A stretch of DNA of 27,838 nt from SVFI01 sp045535935 (GCA_045535935.1 JAZSMO010000006.1:1-27838), one strand, 5' to 3'; shown: positions 9,058 to 16,037, counted from the first letter of the stretch. The notes: generated by a model not told the origin, from the letters alone. Translations and numbers: made by a program.

Positions 9058-9100
9058 GTTTTATACAAAATTGTTAGCACTGTCAAGAGGTGAGTGCTAA
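9058..9100 (-). promoter_or_regulatory. CIRCE operator overlapping the clpB promoter
   Basis: Inverted repeat TTAGCACTG (9074-9082), 9-nt spacer, GAGTGCTAA (9092-9100). This is the HrcA operator CIRCE (TTAGCACTC-N9-GAGTGCTAA) with one mismatch. On the minus strand TTGACA (9086-9081) lies across the spacer and the second arm. An AT-rich -10 follows (TATAAA at 9065-9060 with 15-nt spacing, or TAAAAC at 9063-9058 with 17). HrcA binding should block the polymerase, and heat should release it. Confidence 0.93.
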
Positions 9101-9109
9101 TTCTTTTCC

Positions 9110-9146
9110 AAAAATATCGCAACCCCAGTGTTTATGCAGGGTTGCG
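9110..9146 (-). terminator. Terminator ending the zinc-ribbon operon ahead of clpB
   Basis: Perfect 8-bp stem CGCAACCC (9118-9125) / GGGTTGCG (9139-9146) with a 13-nt loop. Read on minus it is followed by ATATTTTT. It lies just upstream of CIRCE, so a transcript from the zinc-ribbon genes would run through the 9256-9555 array and stop here. Confidence 0.65.
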
Positions 9147-9255
9147 GATTCTTAATTTTTTATAAACTCTGCGAATTTTGGACGTTTTGACATCAATTTG
9201 TGCAATCGGTCCAGAACTGATTTTTTCTGCGGTCCCTTCACGGTTGATTGGAACT
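9147..9255. other. Gene-free stretch between the clpB-side terminator and the array
   Basis: Contains three imperfect, unphased relatives of the array octamer (AATCGGTC at 9204, TGCGGTC at 9227, TCACGGTT at 9238). These may be decayed copies or chance. Nothing else is recognised. Likewise 9569-9619, on the other side of the array, shows no feature. Confidence 0.4.
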
Positions 9256-9568
9256 TTACGGTTCCACGCTGACTTTTTATCTATCAAACCGTAAATTTTT
9301 TTACGCCTTACGGTTCCAATCTCTAATACTGAAAATCCACCCGTAAAATTATAGGTGTTTTACGTTTCTTTTCTACAATACTACCACTGCGACCGTAACA
9401 TGCTCCCTGTTATTACGGTTGCGAATCGCCAAATCTGAACTAAGACCGTAATCGTTCCTCCTTCTTACGGTTGACACAATCATAATCCCAAAGTCAACCG
9501 TAATCTCATCCATATCTTACGGTCTTTACCCATAAAAATCTGATATCAACCGTACTAGCAGACAGTTG
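9256..9568. repeat. Six-unit 52-bp array of alternating TTACGGTT / AACCGTAA octamers
   Basis: Each unit is TTACGGTT, 23 variable bases, AACCGTAA, then 13 variable bases (14 once). Plus-oriented copies start at 9256, 9308, 9360, 9413, 9465 and 9517. Inverted copies start at 9287, 9339, 9391, 9444, 9496 and 9548. The offset inside each unit is always 31 bp, and the unit length is 52, 52, 53, 52, 52. Six copies match the octamer perfectly (9256, 9287, 9308, 9413, 9465, 9496) and the other six carry one mismatch, with the eighth base T or C. The bases between copies are not conserved. There is no ORF here. I cannot name it; see findings. Confidence 0.9.
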
Positions 9569-9619
9569 CCGATCTCATGACATACAATGACCACATAAAG
9601 CTATTTTTCACACAAATTT

Positions 9620-10261
9620 TTATGCGCTTCTCCATATCGAATACACAAGATACAGAATCAGTATAATAAGTCCTACCGTAATCGGCGTTCCCGGATTAAA
9701 TCCAACCAGAAGAAATAACAGTGTAATCGGTATCAAAAAAGAAAGTATCACAATCTTAATAACCAGCCGATCCGCCCAGCGCTGCTCTTCTTCACTGGCA
9801 GGTCTGATTTTAGGCATCTGTTCCACCCGCACTCTTTCCGCATCAAACGACTCTCGTATTCTGCTCCGGCGATTTTCAAATTCCTCTTTCTCCGCTTCGG
9901 AAATCATGGATTCCAAGTGCTCAAAAAGTCCGTATATCTCTTCTTCGTGTGCGAGCGGATACATCGTCTGATTGCGCGTCAGTGTCCGTATCAATTCCTC
10001 GTAGCCTGCACGCTCCTGCGGATAAATCTTAATCACCTCGCGGAACTTCAACTCTGCCCGATAGTAATCTTCCAGTTTATAGTAGATTTCACCATCCGAA
10101 ATCATCTTCTCAAAACTGTCCGGCTCCTTCACGTATCGTATTTCAACTATGTCCTCCGTCTGAATCTTTACGCCGCAATACATACAATATACAAATACCT
10201 GATTCGGTTCTGCTGCAATCTCCGCATTGCAATTCGGACAAATAATCGATTTTTTTGCCAT
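9620..10261 (-). CDS. Zinc-ribbon membrane protein, third tandem paralogue
   Basis: A 213-aa protein with an N-terminal zinc ribbon (C8, C11, C26, C29; CPNC and CMYC), then a TPR-like helical segment (about 53-100, with DYYRAELKFREVIKIYPQ), a charged helical stretch, and two adjacent C-terminal membrane segments (about 168-206). It is the most diverged of the three paralogues: the leading MALKALKCPNCEAN is replaced by MAKKSIICPNCNAE, and the linker is longer and more acidic. It begins 18 nt after the second paralogue. The ribbon and TPR part should be cytosolic. Function unknown. Confidence 0.75.
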   Translation of the reverse strand: MAKKSIICPNCNAEIAAEPNQVFVYCMYCGVKIQTEDIVEIRYVKEPDSFEKMISDGEIYYKLEDYYRAELKFREVIKIYPQERAGYEELIRTLTRNQTMYPLAHEEEIYGLFEHLESMISEAEKEEFENRRSRIRESFDAERVRVEQMPKIRPASEEEQRWADRLVIKIVILSFLIPITLLFLLVGFNPGTPITVGLIILILYLVYSIWRSA

Positions 10262-10279
10262 ACCCTCTCCTTGTTTGCG

Positions 10280-10960
10280 TTACTCTGCTTCATCCTCTTC
10301 CAGCAATTTGTCGAGCTTTATTTTACTTACAATTGCCTTGTATCCCGAAAAAGCTGCAATCAAGCAAACCAAAACTCCGAGCAGCGAAAACATCAGACTG
10401 CTCTCTGCAGCATCCTGTATCAATAGACCGATGCCAATCATAATAACCGTAAGTATAATGGAGTTTCGCAGCAAATCTTTCACCTTTGCAATCTCCACAG
10501 TCTTTTCATCCGGAAGCTTGCCAACCGACTGCATGCTGAAGCCACGTTTCACCTTTTGGCAGATTTCTTCGTACTGTCCCTTTTCTTCTTCCGTCGCAAC
10601 CGCCATCATTTTTCCGGTCAGGTTTTGCAATCTCTCCGCATTTTCCAACGGATACAACATATATTCGTGGGTAATGGCACAGATTAATCGCTCGTATCCC
10701 ACTGCTTTTCCCGGGTATCTGCGTATGATTTCCATAAATCCTTCTTCTGCCCGGAAATAGTCTCCCATCAGCAGATAGGCCTGTGCATCTTCCATCAATT
10801 TATCAAACTGTGCGGCCTCCGCTTCTTTTCCGTAATGAATCTCGATGACTTCTTTTATTTGAATCTGAGCACCGCAATAGGAACAAAATCCCAAATCCCG
10901 GCCATCATCCACCTGAATATTTGCTTCACAATTTGGACATTTCAATGCTTTCAGCGCCAT
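10280..10960 (-). CDS. Zinc-ribbon membrane protein, second tandem paralogue
   Basis: A 226-aa protein with the same plan as its neighbours: zinc ribbon C8/C11/C26/C29, TPR-like repeat (DYFRAEEGFMEIIRRYPGKA, about 69-88), a helical linker, and two membrane segments (about 170-210). The first 40 residues are nearly identical to the first paralogue (MALKALKCPNCEAN, GFCSYCGAQIQ), which points to duplication. Its ATG shares one base with the stop of the first paralogue (TAATG), so translation is coupled. The C-terminus is acidic (LLEEDEAE). Function unknown. Confidence 0.75.
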   Translation of the reverse strand: MALKALKCPNCEANIQVDDGRDLGFCSYCGAQIQIKEVIEIHYGKEAEAAQFDKLMEDAQAYLLMGDYFRAEEGFMEIIRRYPGKAVGYERLICAITHEYMLYPLENAERLQNLTGKMMAVATEEEKGQYEEICQKVKRGFSMQSVGKLPDEKTVEIAKVKDLLRNSIILTVIMIGIGLLIQDAAESSLMFSLLGVLVCLIAAFSGYKAIVSKIKLDKLLEEDEAE

Positions 10961-11646
10961 TATTTATTCCCTTTCTTAAGCAATACTTCCTTGTGCACTT
11001 TGCATCCGGCAGAAGAAATTGCTCCCAATACTGCAATCACACCAAAAAGAACACATAACGGCAAAAACCACACGCTTTCTTTCATAAACAAAACACAGGC
11101 AAGAAGCGCTGCGAACGCAAACACGCATATCACCAAATTTTCTTTTATGAGCTTGTTTAATCTGCCGACTTTGCGGAGAGTCTCCTGCTCTTTCTGCTCC
11201 TGCAATCCCGTCTCAAAACCATCATAAATCTTTTGATGCAGACTTTCATAGTAAGCTGCCTGCTCCTGTGATGCCACCGCAAGCATTTTATCTGTCAGTT
11301 TCATCACACGATCATAGTTTTCCTTAATAAAAACCCGTCCGTCACGGGTGATGGCACGAATCAGCATTTCATAACCTTCCGCTCTGCCCGGATATTTGTT
11401 AATCACACGGTAAAGAATCTGTTCCGCTTTGTGATAATCTTCCATTTTCAGATACGCTTCCCCGTCTTCCAGTTGTTTCTCAAAATCATCACTTTCTTTC
11501 AACTGAATTTCTCCGGAATACCGTATCTCCACTACTTCCTTAACCTGAATCTGCGCACCGCAGTAAGAACAGAAGCCATATTCTCTGTCATCATCCACCT
11601 GCACATTTGCCTCACAATTTGGACATTTTAATGCTTTCAGTGCCAT
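10960..11646 (-). CDS. Zinc-ribbon membrane protein, first tandem paralogue
   Basis: A 228-aa protein with zinc ribbon C8/C11/C26/C29 (CPNC, CSYC), a TPR-like segment (about 60-105, DYHKAEQILYRVINKYPG), a helical linker with LNKLIKEN, and two membrane segments (about 170-215) ending in a basic tail. No signal peptide. It starts 50 nt after the ECF gene with no terminator in the gap, so it may be read from the B12-riboswitch promoter. A weak AAGGA ribosome site precedes it. Proteins with this ribbon-TPR-membrane layout occur in Clostridia without assigned function. Confidence 0.75.
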   Translation of the reverse strand: MALKALKCPNCEANVQVDDDREYGFCSYCGAQIQVKEVVEIRYSGEIQLKESDDFEKQLEDGEAYLKMEDYHKAEQILYRVINKYPGRAEGYEMLIRAITRDGRVFIKENYDRVMKLTDKMLAVASQEQAAYYESLHQKIYDGFETGLQEQKEQETLRKVGRLNKLIKENLVICVFAFAALLACVLFMKESVWFLPLCVLFGVIAVLGAISSAGCKVHKEVLLKKGNK

Positions 11647-11696
11647 TTCCCACTCATCCTTTTCTTTCTCTTTTGTATTTTTATGATTTGTAAGTC

Positions 11697-12200
11697 CTAC
11701 TCATACACAATTCTGTCGAGCATCCTCAAAAGTTTAGCAATCGGTACAATCAAAATTCCGACGCAGAAATTCGCCACGCCGTGAATACAATCATACGGGA
11801 ATCCCGCTACAATCCATGCAATCATACCTTTGAAATCAAGACCGAACATCATCGCCTGCACCGGTGCATAAAGCACGCCGAACAAAAAGCCATGTGCGCT
11901 GCACACCAGCATGTATACAATCTTCGGTGTCTTTTTCGGCAGGAGCATCGTCACTCCCCACAGAACAGTCCAAACATATAAGTAAGGGATCCACCACATA
12001 TTAAATCCGGCCAAAAGTCCGTTCAGCAGCACATACACATAAATCGGATACAATGCCTTTTTTCGATATACAAGCGTAAACGCAATCGTGAACACTCCCA
12101 AGAGATGTACGTTCGGGAGAAGTTCCATGAAAATCTTGGAGCAGTACATCACTGCCCCAAGCATTCCGAACAAGGTCATTTCTTTGATCGTCAGTTTCAT
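11697..12200 (-). CDS. ECF transporter S-component, probably for cobalamin
   Basis: A 167-aa protein with about five to six hydrophobic helices and no soluble domain, the size and shape of an energy-coupling-factor substrate-binding subunit. It begins MKLTIKEMTLFGMLGAVMYC and has a conserved-looking FGLDFKGMIAWIVAGFPYDC segment before the last helices. The gene overlaps the DUF4430 lipoprotein stop by 4 nt (ATGA) and is under a cobalamin riboswitch, so B12 or a corrinoid precursor is the likely cargo (CbrT-like). The shared EcfA/EcfT energising module is not in the window. Specificity is inferred from the riboswitch, not from residues. Confidence 0.8.
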   Translation of the reverse strand: MKLTIKEMTLFGMLGAVMYCSKIFMELLPNVHLLGVFTIAFTLVYRKKALYPIYVYVLLNGLLAGFNMWWIPYLYVWTVLWGVTMLLPKKTPKIVYMLVCSAHGFLFGVLYAPVQAMMFGLDFKGMIAWIVAGFPYDCIHGVANFCVGILIVPIAKLLRMLDRIVYE

Positions 12201-12646
12201 GATTTCTCGTATTTAAAGGTATACGTCTTACCTTGCTCAATATTTGTAGCATCCACGCCGGCCTGCGCATATTCGCCGTCAACGTAGAAAGACCAGTAAG
12301 CGCCGTCCGTGTCATAATCTGCGGTCACACCGTTGACTTTTTTCACATAGAGACCGTAATCGCCTTGGTCTCCTTCGATCAATCCGCAGTCAAGCAGTGC
12401 TTCCCCGACCGTAGTCTTATCTGTGTGCACCTCAAATGCGGTTTCTGTTCCGTCCGCATCAATCACCGTGAACGCAAATACCGTGCTTCCCTCACCGACG
12501 ACCTCTGCCTTTGTCCTCTGTTCGGTCGCAACCTCACTCTGATTTGCTGTGTTGTCGCTGCATCCAGTTGTAACGAGTGCCATAGCCGCAATCAGCATCA
12601 TACAAAGGAATAACGACAGTCTTTTTCTGATTCCTGTCTTTTTCAT
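12197..12646 (-). CDS. DUF4430 lipoprotein, probable cobalamin capture protein
   Basis: A 149-aa exported lipoprotein. A basic n-region and hydrophobic helix lead to a lipobox, LVTTGC, with the lipidated cysteine at C29. The mature part is a DUF4430 domain (about 55-149) with GEALLDCGLIEG and GAYWSFYVDGEYAQAGVD, the 'W-x-FYVDGxxAxxGV' signature. DUF4430 resembles the C-terminal domain of intrinsic factor/transcobalamin, which contacts B12. I chose the ATG at 12646 because AAGGAG lies 8 nt upstream; an upstream in-frame ATG at 12670 has no site. It is coupled to the ECF S-component and preceded by a B12 riboswitch. Confidence 0.85.
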   Translation of the reverse strand: MKKTGIRKRLSLFLCMMLIAAMALVTTGCSDNTANQSEVATEQRTKAEVVGEGSTVFAFTVIDADGTETAFEVHTDKTTVGEALLDCGLIEGDQGDYGLYVKKVNGVTADYDTDGAYWSFYVDGEYAQAGVDATNIEQGKTYTFKYEKS

Positions 12647-12684
12647 TTTGTTTTTCTCCTTTTTATGCATTTTTCACGCCCTAT

Positions 12685-12884
12685 TTTTCCTTACGCCGGC
12701 GCTCGCAGCCTCGGAACGCGTGAACTGTGCTTTCGGATATTCCGGCTCGGCACTTCGTCAGACGGTCTTCTCAGAACACTCCAATGACTTGTCCCTGCTC
12801 TGCGGCAAGCAGGTCAGTCTGACTACTTTTCATGCCTTACGGCGACGGGCTCGCACAGGTTTTTCACCTGTTTCCCCGAAAACA
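12685..12884 (-). promoter_or_regulatory. Cobalamin (B12) riboswitch
   Basis: The minus-strand leader carries the class hallmarks in order: GGGGAAACAGGTGAAAAACC, then GCGAGCCCGTCGCCGTAAGG (variant of the CxGxCCCGCxACTGT core), and the B12 box AGTCAGACTGACCT at 12824-12811 followed by TGC. It covers most of the 240 nt between promoter and the DUF4430 gene. No clear intrinsic terminator precedes the gene; TTCACGC and GCGTGAA near the 3' end could pair and form a translational switch. The boundaries are approximate. Confidence 0.87.
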
Positions 12885-12889
12885 TCCTA

Positions 12890-12918
12890 ATTTTATCATA
12901 TAACACAAAACATGACAA
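12890..12918 (-). promoter_or_regulatory. Promoter of the cobalamin operon
   Basis: TTGTCA (12918-12913), 17-nt spacer, TAAAAT (12895-12890) on minus, just before the riboswitch. The -35 lies inside the terminator hairpin of the metal-efflux operon. Confidence 0.6.
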
Positions 12919-12944
12919 GAATCCTCACAGAACCCTTGCCATGT
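12902..12944 (-). terminator. Terminator of the metal-efflux operon
   Basis: On minus, ACATGGCAAG (12944-12935) pairs with CTTGTCATGT (12919-12910) over 10 bp with one G-U pair; a T-rich tract TTTTGTGTT follows. It sits 15 nt after the ATPase stop. Confidence 0.8.
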
Positions 12945-12958
12945 CGCAATCTCTTAGT

Positions 12959-14890
12959 TTATTTAATTTTCAGCGCCCGCATTGCATTGAGGATTGCAAT
13001 AAACGCCACTCCTACATCAGCAAAAACCGCTGCCCACATGGTAGCAAATCCGGCCGCAGCCAAAAGAAGTACAAGCACTTTCACACCGATGGCAAATACG
13101 ATATTCTGCTTTACAATCCGTAACGTTTTCTTGGAAATACGCATCGCCTGCAAAATCTTGCTCGGTTCATCCGTCATGATTACTATATCCGCTGCTTCAA
13201 TCGCTGCATCACTTCCGAGACCTCCCATGGCAATCCCGATGTCCGCCCGTGCAAGCACCGGCGCATCGTTCATTCCATCACCGACAAAAATCAGCTTATC
13301 GGACTCTTGTTTCCCGGAAAACAACTCTTCTACCCGGTCCACCTTGTCGCCCGGAAGCAGCGATGCGTGGTATTCCTTGATTCCAAGCGCATCTGCCACC
13401 TTTGCAGCTGTCTTCTCCTGATCACCGGTCAGCATGACAATCCGGCCGACGCCTTCCTTCTTCAATCCGTCAATGCACTCTTTCGCATCCTGCTTGATCT
13501 GATCTTCCACGAGGATATATCCCATATACTCCTCACCATATGCAACATGGCAGATGGTTCCCGACTGCGTATGCTCCTTGCTGAGCACAGATTCTTTTAT
13601 TTCATTCCACTTGTTATTTTTTAATTGACGCAACATCAGCTTTTCATTACCGACTGCAATCACTTTTCCTTCGTATTCAGAAATGACACCATGGCCGGCA
13701 ATCTCTTCCGCCCTGGTTTTATCAATGTTTCCACATTTTTCCGACACTTCTGTCACATCGCATAGAGATTCCTTATTGCTTTCCTCATATGCTTTCACGA
13801 GGCATTTTGAAATCGGATGATTCGAAAATCGTTCCGCATATGCGCCATAAAATAACACACGCTCCCCTTCGCATCCGACCGCCTCAATATGAGAGACTGC
13901 AAACTCTCCTTTGGTCAGTGTTCCTGTTTTGTCCATCACTGCAATTTTTGCGCTCGCCAATGCCTCAAGATAGTTGCTGCCTTTCACCAAAATTCCTGCC
14001 TTGCTCGCCGCGCCGATACCGCCGAAAAAGCTGAGCGGAACCGAAATCACAAGCGCACACGGACAGGAAATCACAAGGAACGAAAGTGCCCGGTAGACCC
14101 AAACTGCCCAGTGTCCTGTCACAAGAGAAGGTATTACAGCCAATATGGTCGCCAGCACTACGACGATCGGCGTATAATATCTGGCAAACTTCGTAATAAA
14201 ATTCTCCGTCTCCGCCTTTTTGGAAGCGGAATTTTCTACCAGATCCAATATTTTGGTCACGGTAGATTCCCCGAATTCCTTTGTCACTCTTACCTCAATC
14301 AGTCCCGTAAGATTGATGCAGCCGCTGATCACCTCATCTCCGTTTGCCAAATCTCTTGGCATACTTTCGCCGGTCAGTGCCATCGTATCAACCGACGTGT
14401 TTCCTGTTATAATCACACCATCCAAAGGAATTCGCTCTCCCGGTTTAATCTGTATCATTTCACCCTTTGCAACTTCCTGCGGATCTACGGTCACAACAGC
14501 GCCGTCTCTGCAGACATTGGCGTAATCCGGACGGATATCCATCAGCTCTTTGATCGATTTTCTTGACTTATTGACCGCGTAAGACTGGAACCATTCTCCT
14601 ACCTGATAAAAGAGCATTACCGCAACGGCTTCCGGGTACTCACTGATCAGAAACGCCCCTACTGTAGCTATGACCATGAGAAATTCCTCGTCAAACACCT
14701 GACCGCTCCTTATTTTTGCAGCCGCTCCCTTTACCACATCATTTCCGACTATGAAGTAGGTAATCAAGTATGCAATCAATCTCAGATTTTCATTCAGTGA
14801 AGGTATAAGCTTTTCGGCTGCAATACAAAGTGCAAAGCAAACTGCTCCGGCAATGATTCTGCGAAGTCTTTTCTTTAATTTCTTTGTCAT
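12959..14890 (-). CDS. P1B-type heavy-metal ATPase (Zn/Cd/Pb exporter, CadA/ZntA type)
   Basis: A 643-aa membrane pump using ATP to export divalent metal. Key motifs: actuator TGES (173-176), metal-site SCPCAL with C276 and C278, phosphorylation DKTGTLTKG with D320, the SNHPI histidine motif, and GDGMNDAPVL. The last helix ends FADVGVAFIAILNAMRAL, where the Asp fits the P1B-2 zinc/cadmium group rather than copper. The N-terminal HMA domain common in the family is absent; a separate HMA protein is encoded 13 nt upstream. A CadC-like ArsR regulator heads the operon. Zinc versus cadmium or lead preference cannot be read from sequence. Confidence 0.95.
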   Translation of the reverse strand: MTKKLKKRLRRIIAGAVCFALCIAAEKLIPSLNENLRLIAYLITYFIVGNDVVKGAAAKIRSGQVFDEEFLMVIATVGAFLISEYPEAVAVMLFYQVGEWFQSYAVNKSRKSIKELMDIRPDYANVCRDGAVVTVDPQEVAKGEMIQIKPGERIPLDGVIITGNTSVDTMALTGESMPRDLANGDEVISGCINLTGLIEVRVTKEFGESTVTKILDLVENSASKKAETENFITKFARYYTPIVVVLATILAVIPSLVTGHWAVWVYRALSFLVISCPCALVISVPLSFFGGIGAASKAGILVKGSNYLEALASAKIAVMDKTGTLTKGEFAVSHIEAVGCEGERVLFYGAYAERFSNHPISKCLVKAYEESNKESLCDVTEVSEKCGNIDKTRAEEIAGHGVISEYEGKVIAVGNEKLMLRQLKNNKWNEIKESVLSKEHTQSGTICHVAYGEEYMGYILVEDQIKQDAKECIDGLKKEGVGRIVMLTGDQEKTAAKVADALGIKEYHASLLPGDKVDRVEELFSGKQESDKLIFVGDGMNDAPVLARADIGIAMGGLGSDAAIEAADIVIMTDEPSKILQAMRISKKTLRIVKQNIVFAIGVKVLVLLLAAAGFATMWAAVFADVGVAFIAILNAMRALKIK

Positions 14891-14903
14891 TTTATATCAC
14901 CCG

Positions 14904-15125
14904 TTATTTTACAACAAATTCCACATCCGGTTCAATCTTCTTTACGATCTTTTCCGCCTCTTTCAAAATACCCGGCATAGCATCCTCTTCCGCTGTAATC
15001 TCCATCTTTTGTGTCAGGAAATTCACACTGCAGCTCTCTACGCCACTAAGTTCCTTCACTGCTGCTTCCATTTTTGCTGCGCAGTGCGCACATTCCAGTT
15101 CTTCAAGAATAATTACTTTCTTCAT
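14904..15125 (-). CDS. Free-standing HMA metal-binding protein
   Basis: A 73-aa heavy-metal-associated domain with CAHC (C12 and C15) in the loop after the first strand, followed by the expected helix AAKMEAAVKELSG and NFLTQKMEI strand. The ATG at 15125 is preferred to the one at 15131 because GGGAGG is 8 nt before the former and only 2 nt before the latter. It encodes the domain the neighbouring ATPase lacks, and probably delivers metal to it. The acidic residues just before the CxxC (EELECAHC) fit zinc-type HMA domains better than copper chaperones with MxCxxC. Confidence 0.9.
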   Translation of the reverse strand: MKKVIILEELECAHCAAKMEAAVKELSGVESCSVNFLTQKMEITAEEDAMPGILKEAEKIVKKIEPDVEFVVK

Positions 15126-15164
15126 TTTCATTTCCTCCCGTTTATATAATATTCCATGTGTTAT

Positions 15165-15530
15165 TTATTCATTGATATGTTCTAATCCCTGCGCTAGGAT
15201 GGATTTGATATGTCCGTCCGCCAGGGAATAAAAAATAGTCTTGCCCTCCCTGCGGTTTTTCACAAGATCCATCTGCTTTAACACTCTGAGCTGATGAGAA
15301 ATCGCCGACTGTGTCATCCCGAGCAGATTGGCAATATCGCACACGCACACCTCCGAGCACATTAACACGTATAAAATCCGTATTCTCGTCGTATCGCCGA
15401 ATACCCGGAAGAAATCTGCCAGATCTGCCAGCTGCTCCTCATCCGGCATATGCGCATGGACTTCCTTAATCATATCCTCATGCACATGCATGCACTCGCA
15501 CCGCTCTGCTTCTTCGTGTCTCTTTTCCAT
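15165..15530 (-). CDS. ArsR/SmtB-family metal sensor (CadC-like)
   Basis: A 121-aa winged-helix repressor expected to release DNA on binding Cd, Pb or Zn. N-terminal Cys/His cluster (C11, C13, then HVH), the sensor motif VCVCD with C62 and C64 matching the ELCVCD box of CadC, and recognition helix TQSAISHQLRVL. These residues fit the alpha-3N site; possible zinc ligands of an alpha-5 site (DGHIKS and GLEH) are also present. Start chosen at 15530, where AAAGGAG sits 5-6 nt upstream; an upstream ATG at 15557 lacks one. First gene of the efflux operon, probably self-regulating through the palindrome upstream. Confidence 0.92.
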   Translation of the reverse strand: MEKRHEEAERCECMHVHEDMIKEVHAHMPDEEQLADLADFFRVFGDTTRIRILYVLMCSEVCVCDIANLLGMTQSAISHQLRVLKQMDLVKNRREGKTIFYSLADGHIKSILAQGLEHINE

Positions 15531-15567
15531 GGTTTCTCCTTTCTCAATGTTCACCATATAACATTTT

Positions 15568-15620
15568 CATATGAATATCTGTTCATATGTTATTATATGC
15601 AAGTGTTTTCCTATTGTCAA
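15568..15620 (-). promoter_or_regulatory. Consensus promoter and ArsR operator of the metal-efflux operon
   Basis: TTGACA (15620-15615), 17-nt spacer, TATAAT (15597-15592): a perfect sigma-A promoter on minus. Over the start site lies the palindrome CATATGAA-N6-TTCATATG (15568-15589), of the ATATGAACA type bound by ArsR/CadC proteins. A strong promoter under tight repression is the usual plan for metal efflux. Confidence 0.87.
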
Positions 15621-15651
15621 TACAGGAATCATAGTTTTTTCACAATTATCC

Positions 15652-15680
15652 TTTACAATCAATTTAAAGTTCACTAAAAT
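15652..15680 (+). promoter_or_regulatory. Promoter of the small membrane-protein gene
   Basis: TTTACA (15652-15657), 17-nt spacer, TAAAAT (15675-15680), followed by GAGAGGAG about 8 nt before the ATG at 15713. Divergent from the metal-efflux promoter. Confidence 0.55.
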
Positions 15681-15712
15681 ATAGGTAGATTACACAAAGA
15701 GAGGAGTCCATC

Positions 15713-16024
15713 ATGAGTCAGAAAAAAATGGACGCATACAAAAATGCGAAGAAAAACAAAAAACAGATAGAAAAGAAACAGAAAAGAAATAAGATTCTTG
15801 CATGGCTTGGCGGTATTCTTGTTGCTGCAGCCCTGATTGCAGGATGTTCTTATTTGGTATATTACACGCAGCAACAGGCCGGTCAGTCAGCTTCAAGCAC
15901 AGATTCGGAAGCAACTGCTGAGGATGTTGCAAACATTCTTCAGAACAGCCTCGGTACGGACGGCGATTACACCATCACAACCGAACCGATGGAAGAAACA
16001 GACGCAGCTGCCGAAACGGAATAG
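15713..16024 (+). CDS. Small single-pass membrane protein, unknown function
   Basis: A 103-aa protein: strongly basic N-terminus (residues 1-27, many Lys), one membrane segment (about 28-50, ILAWLGGILVAAALIAGCSYLV), and an acidic Ser/Thr/Glu-rich tail. The charge pattern predicts N-terminus inside and tail outside. The cysteine at 45 is inside the helix and not a clean lipobox. No known domain recognised. It has its own promoter and terminator, so it is a stand-alone unit. Confidence 0.75.
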   Translation: MSQKKMDAYKNAKKNKKQIEKKQKRNKILAWLGGILVAAALIAGCSYLVYYTQQQAGQSASSTDSEATAEDVANILQNSLGTDGDYTITTEPMEETDAAAETE

Positions 16025-16037
16025 TATGCATACAATT

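Noticed and set aside
9256..9568. Reading the 52-bp array as a CRISPR
   Set aside because: The repeated part is only 8 bp and alternates in orientation, spacers alternate between 23 and 13 nt, and no cas gene is present in the window. CRISPR repeats are longer and all in one direction.
12549..12890. A 113-codon plus-strand open frame
   Set aside because: It overlaps the B12 riboswitch and the lipoprotein signal sequence on the other strand; no ribosome site or protein-like pattern.
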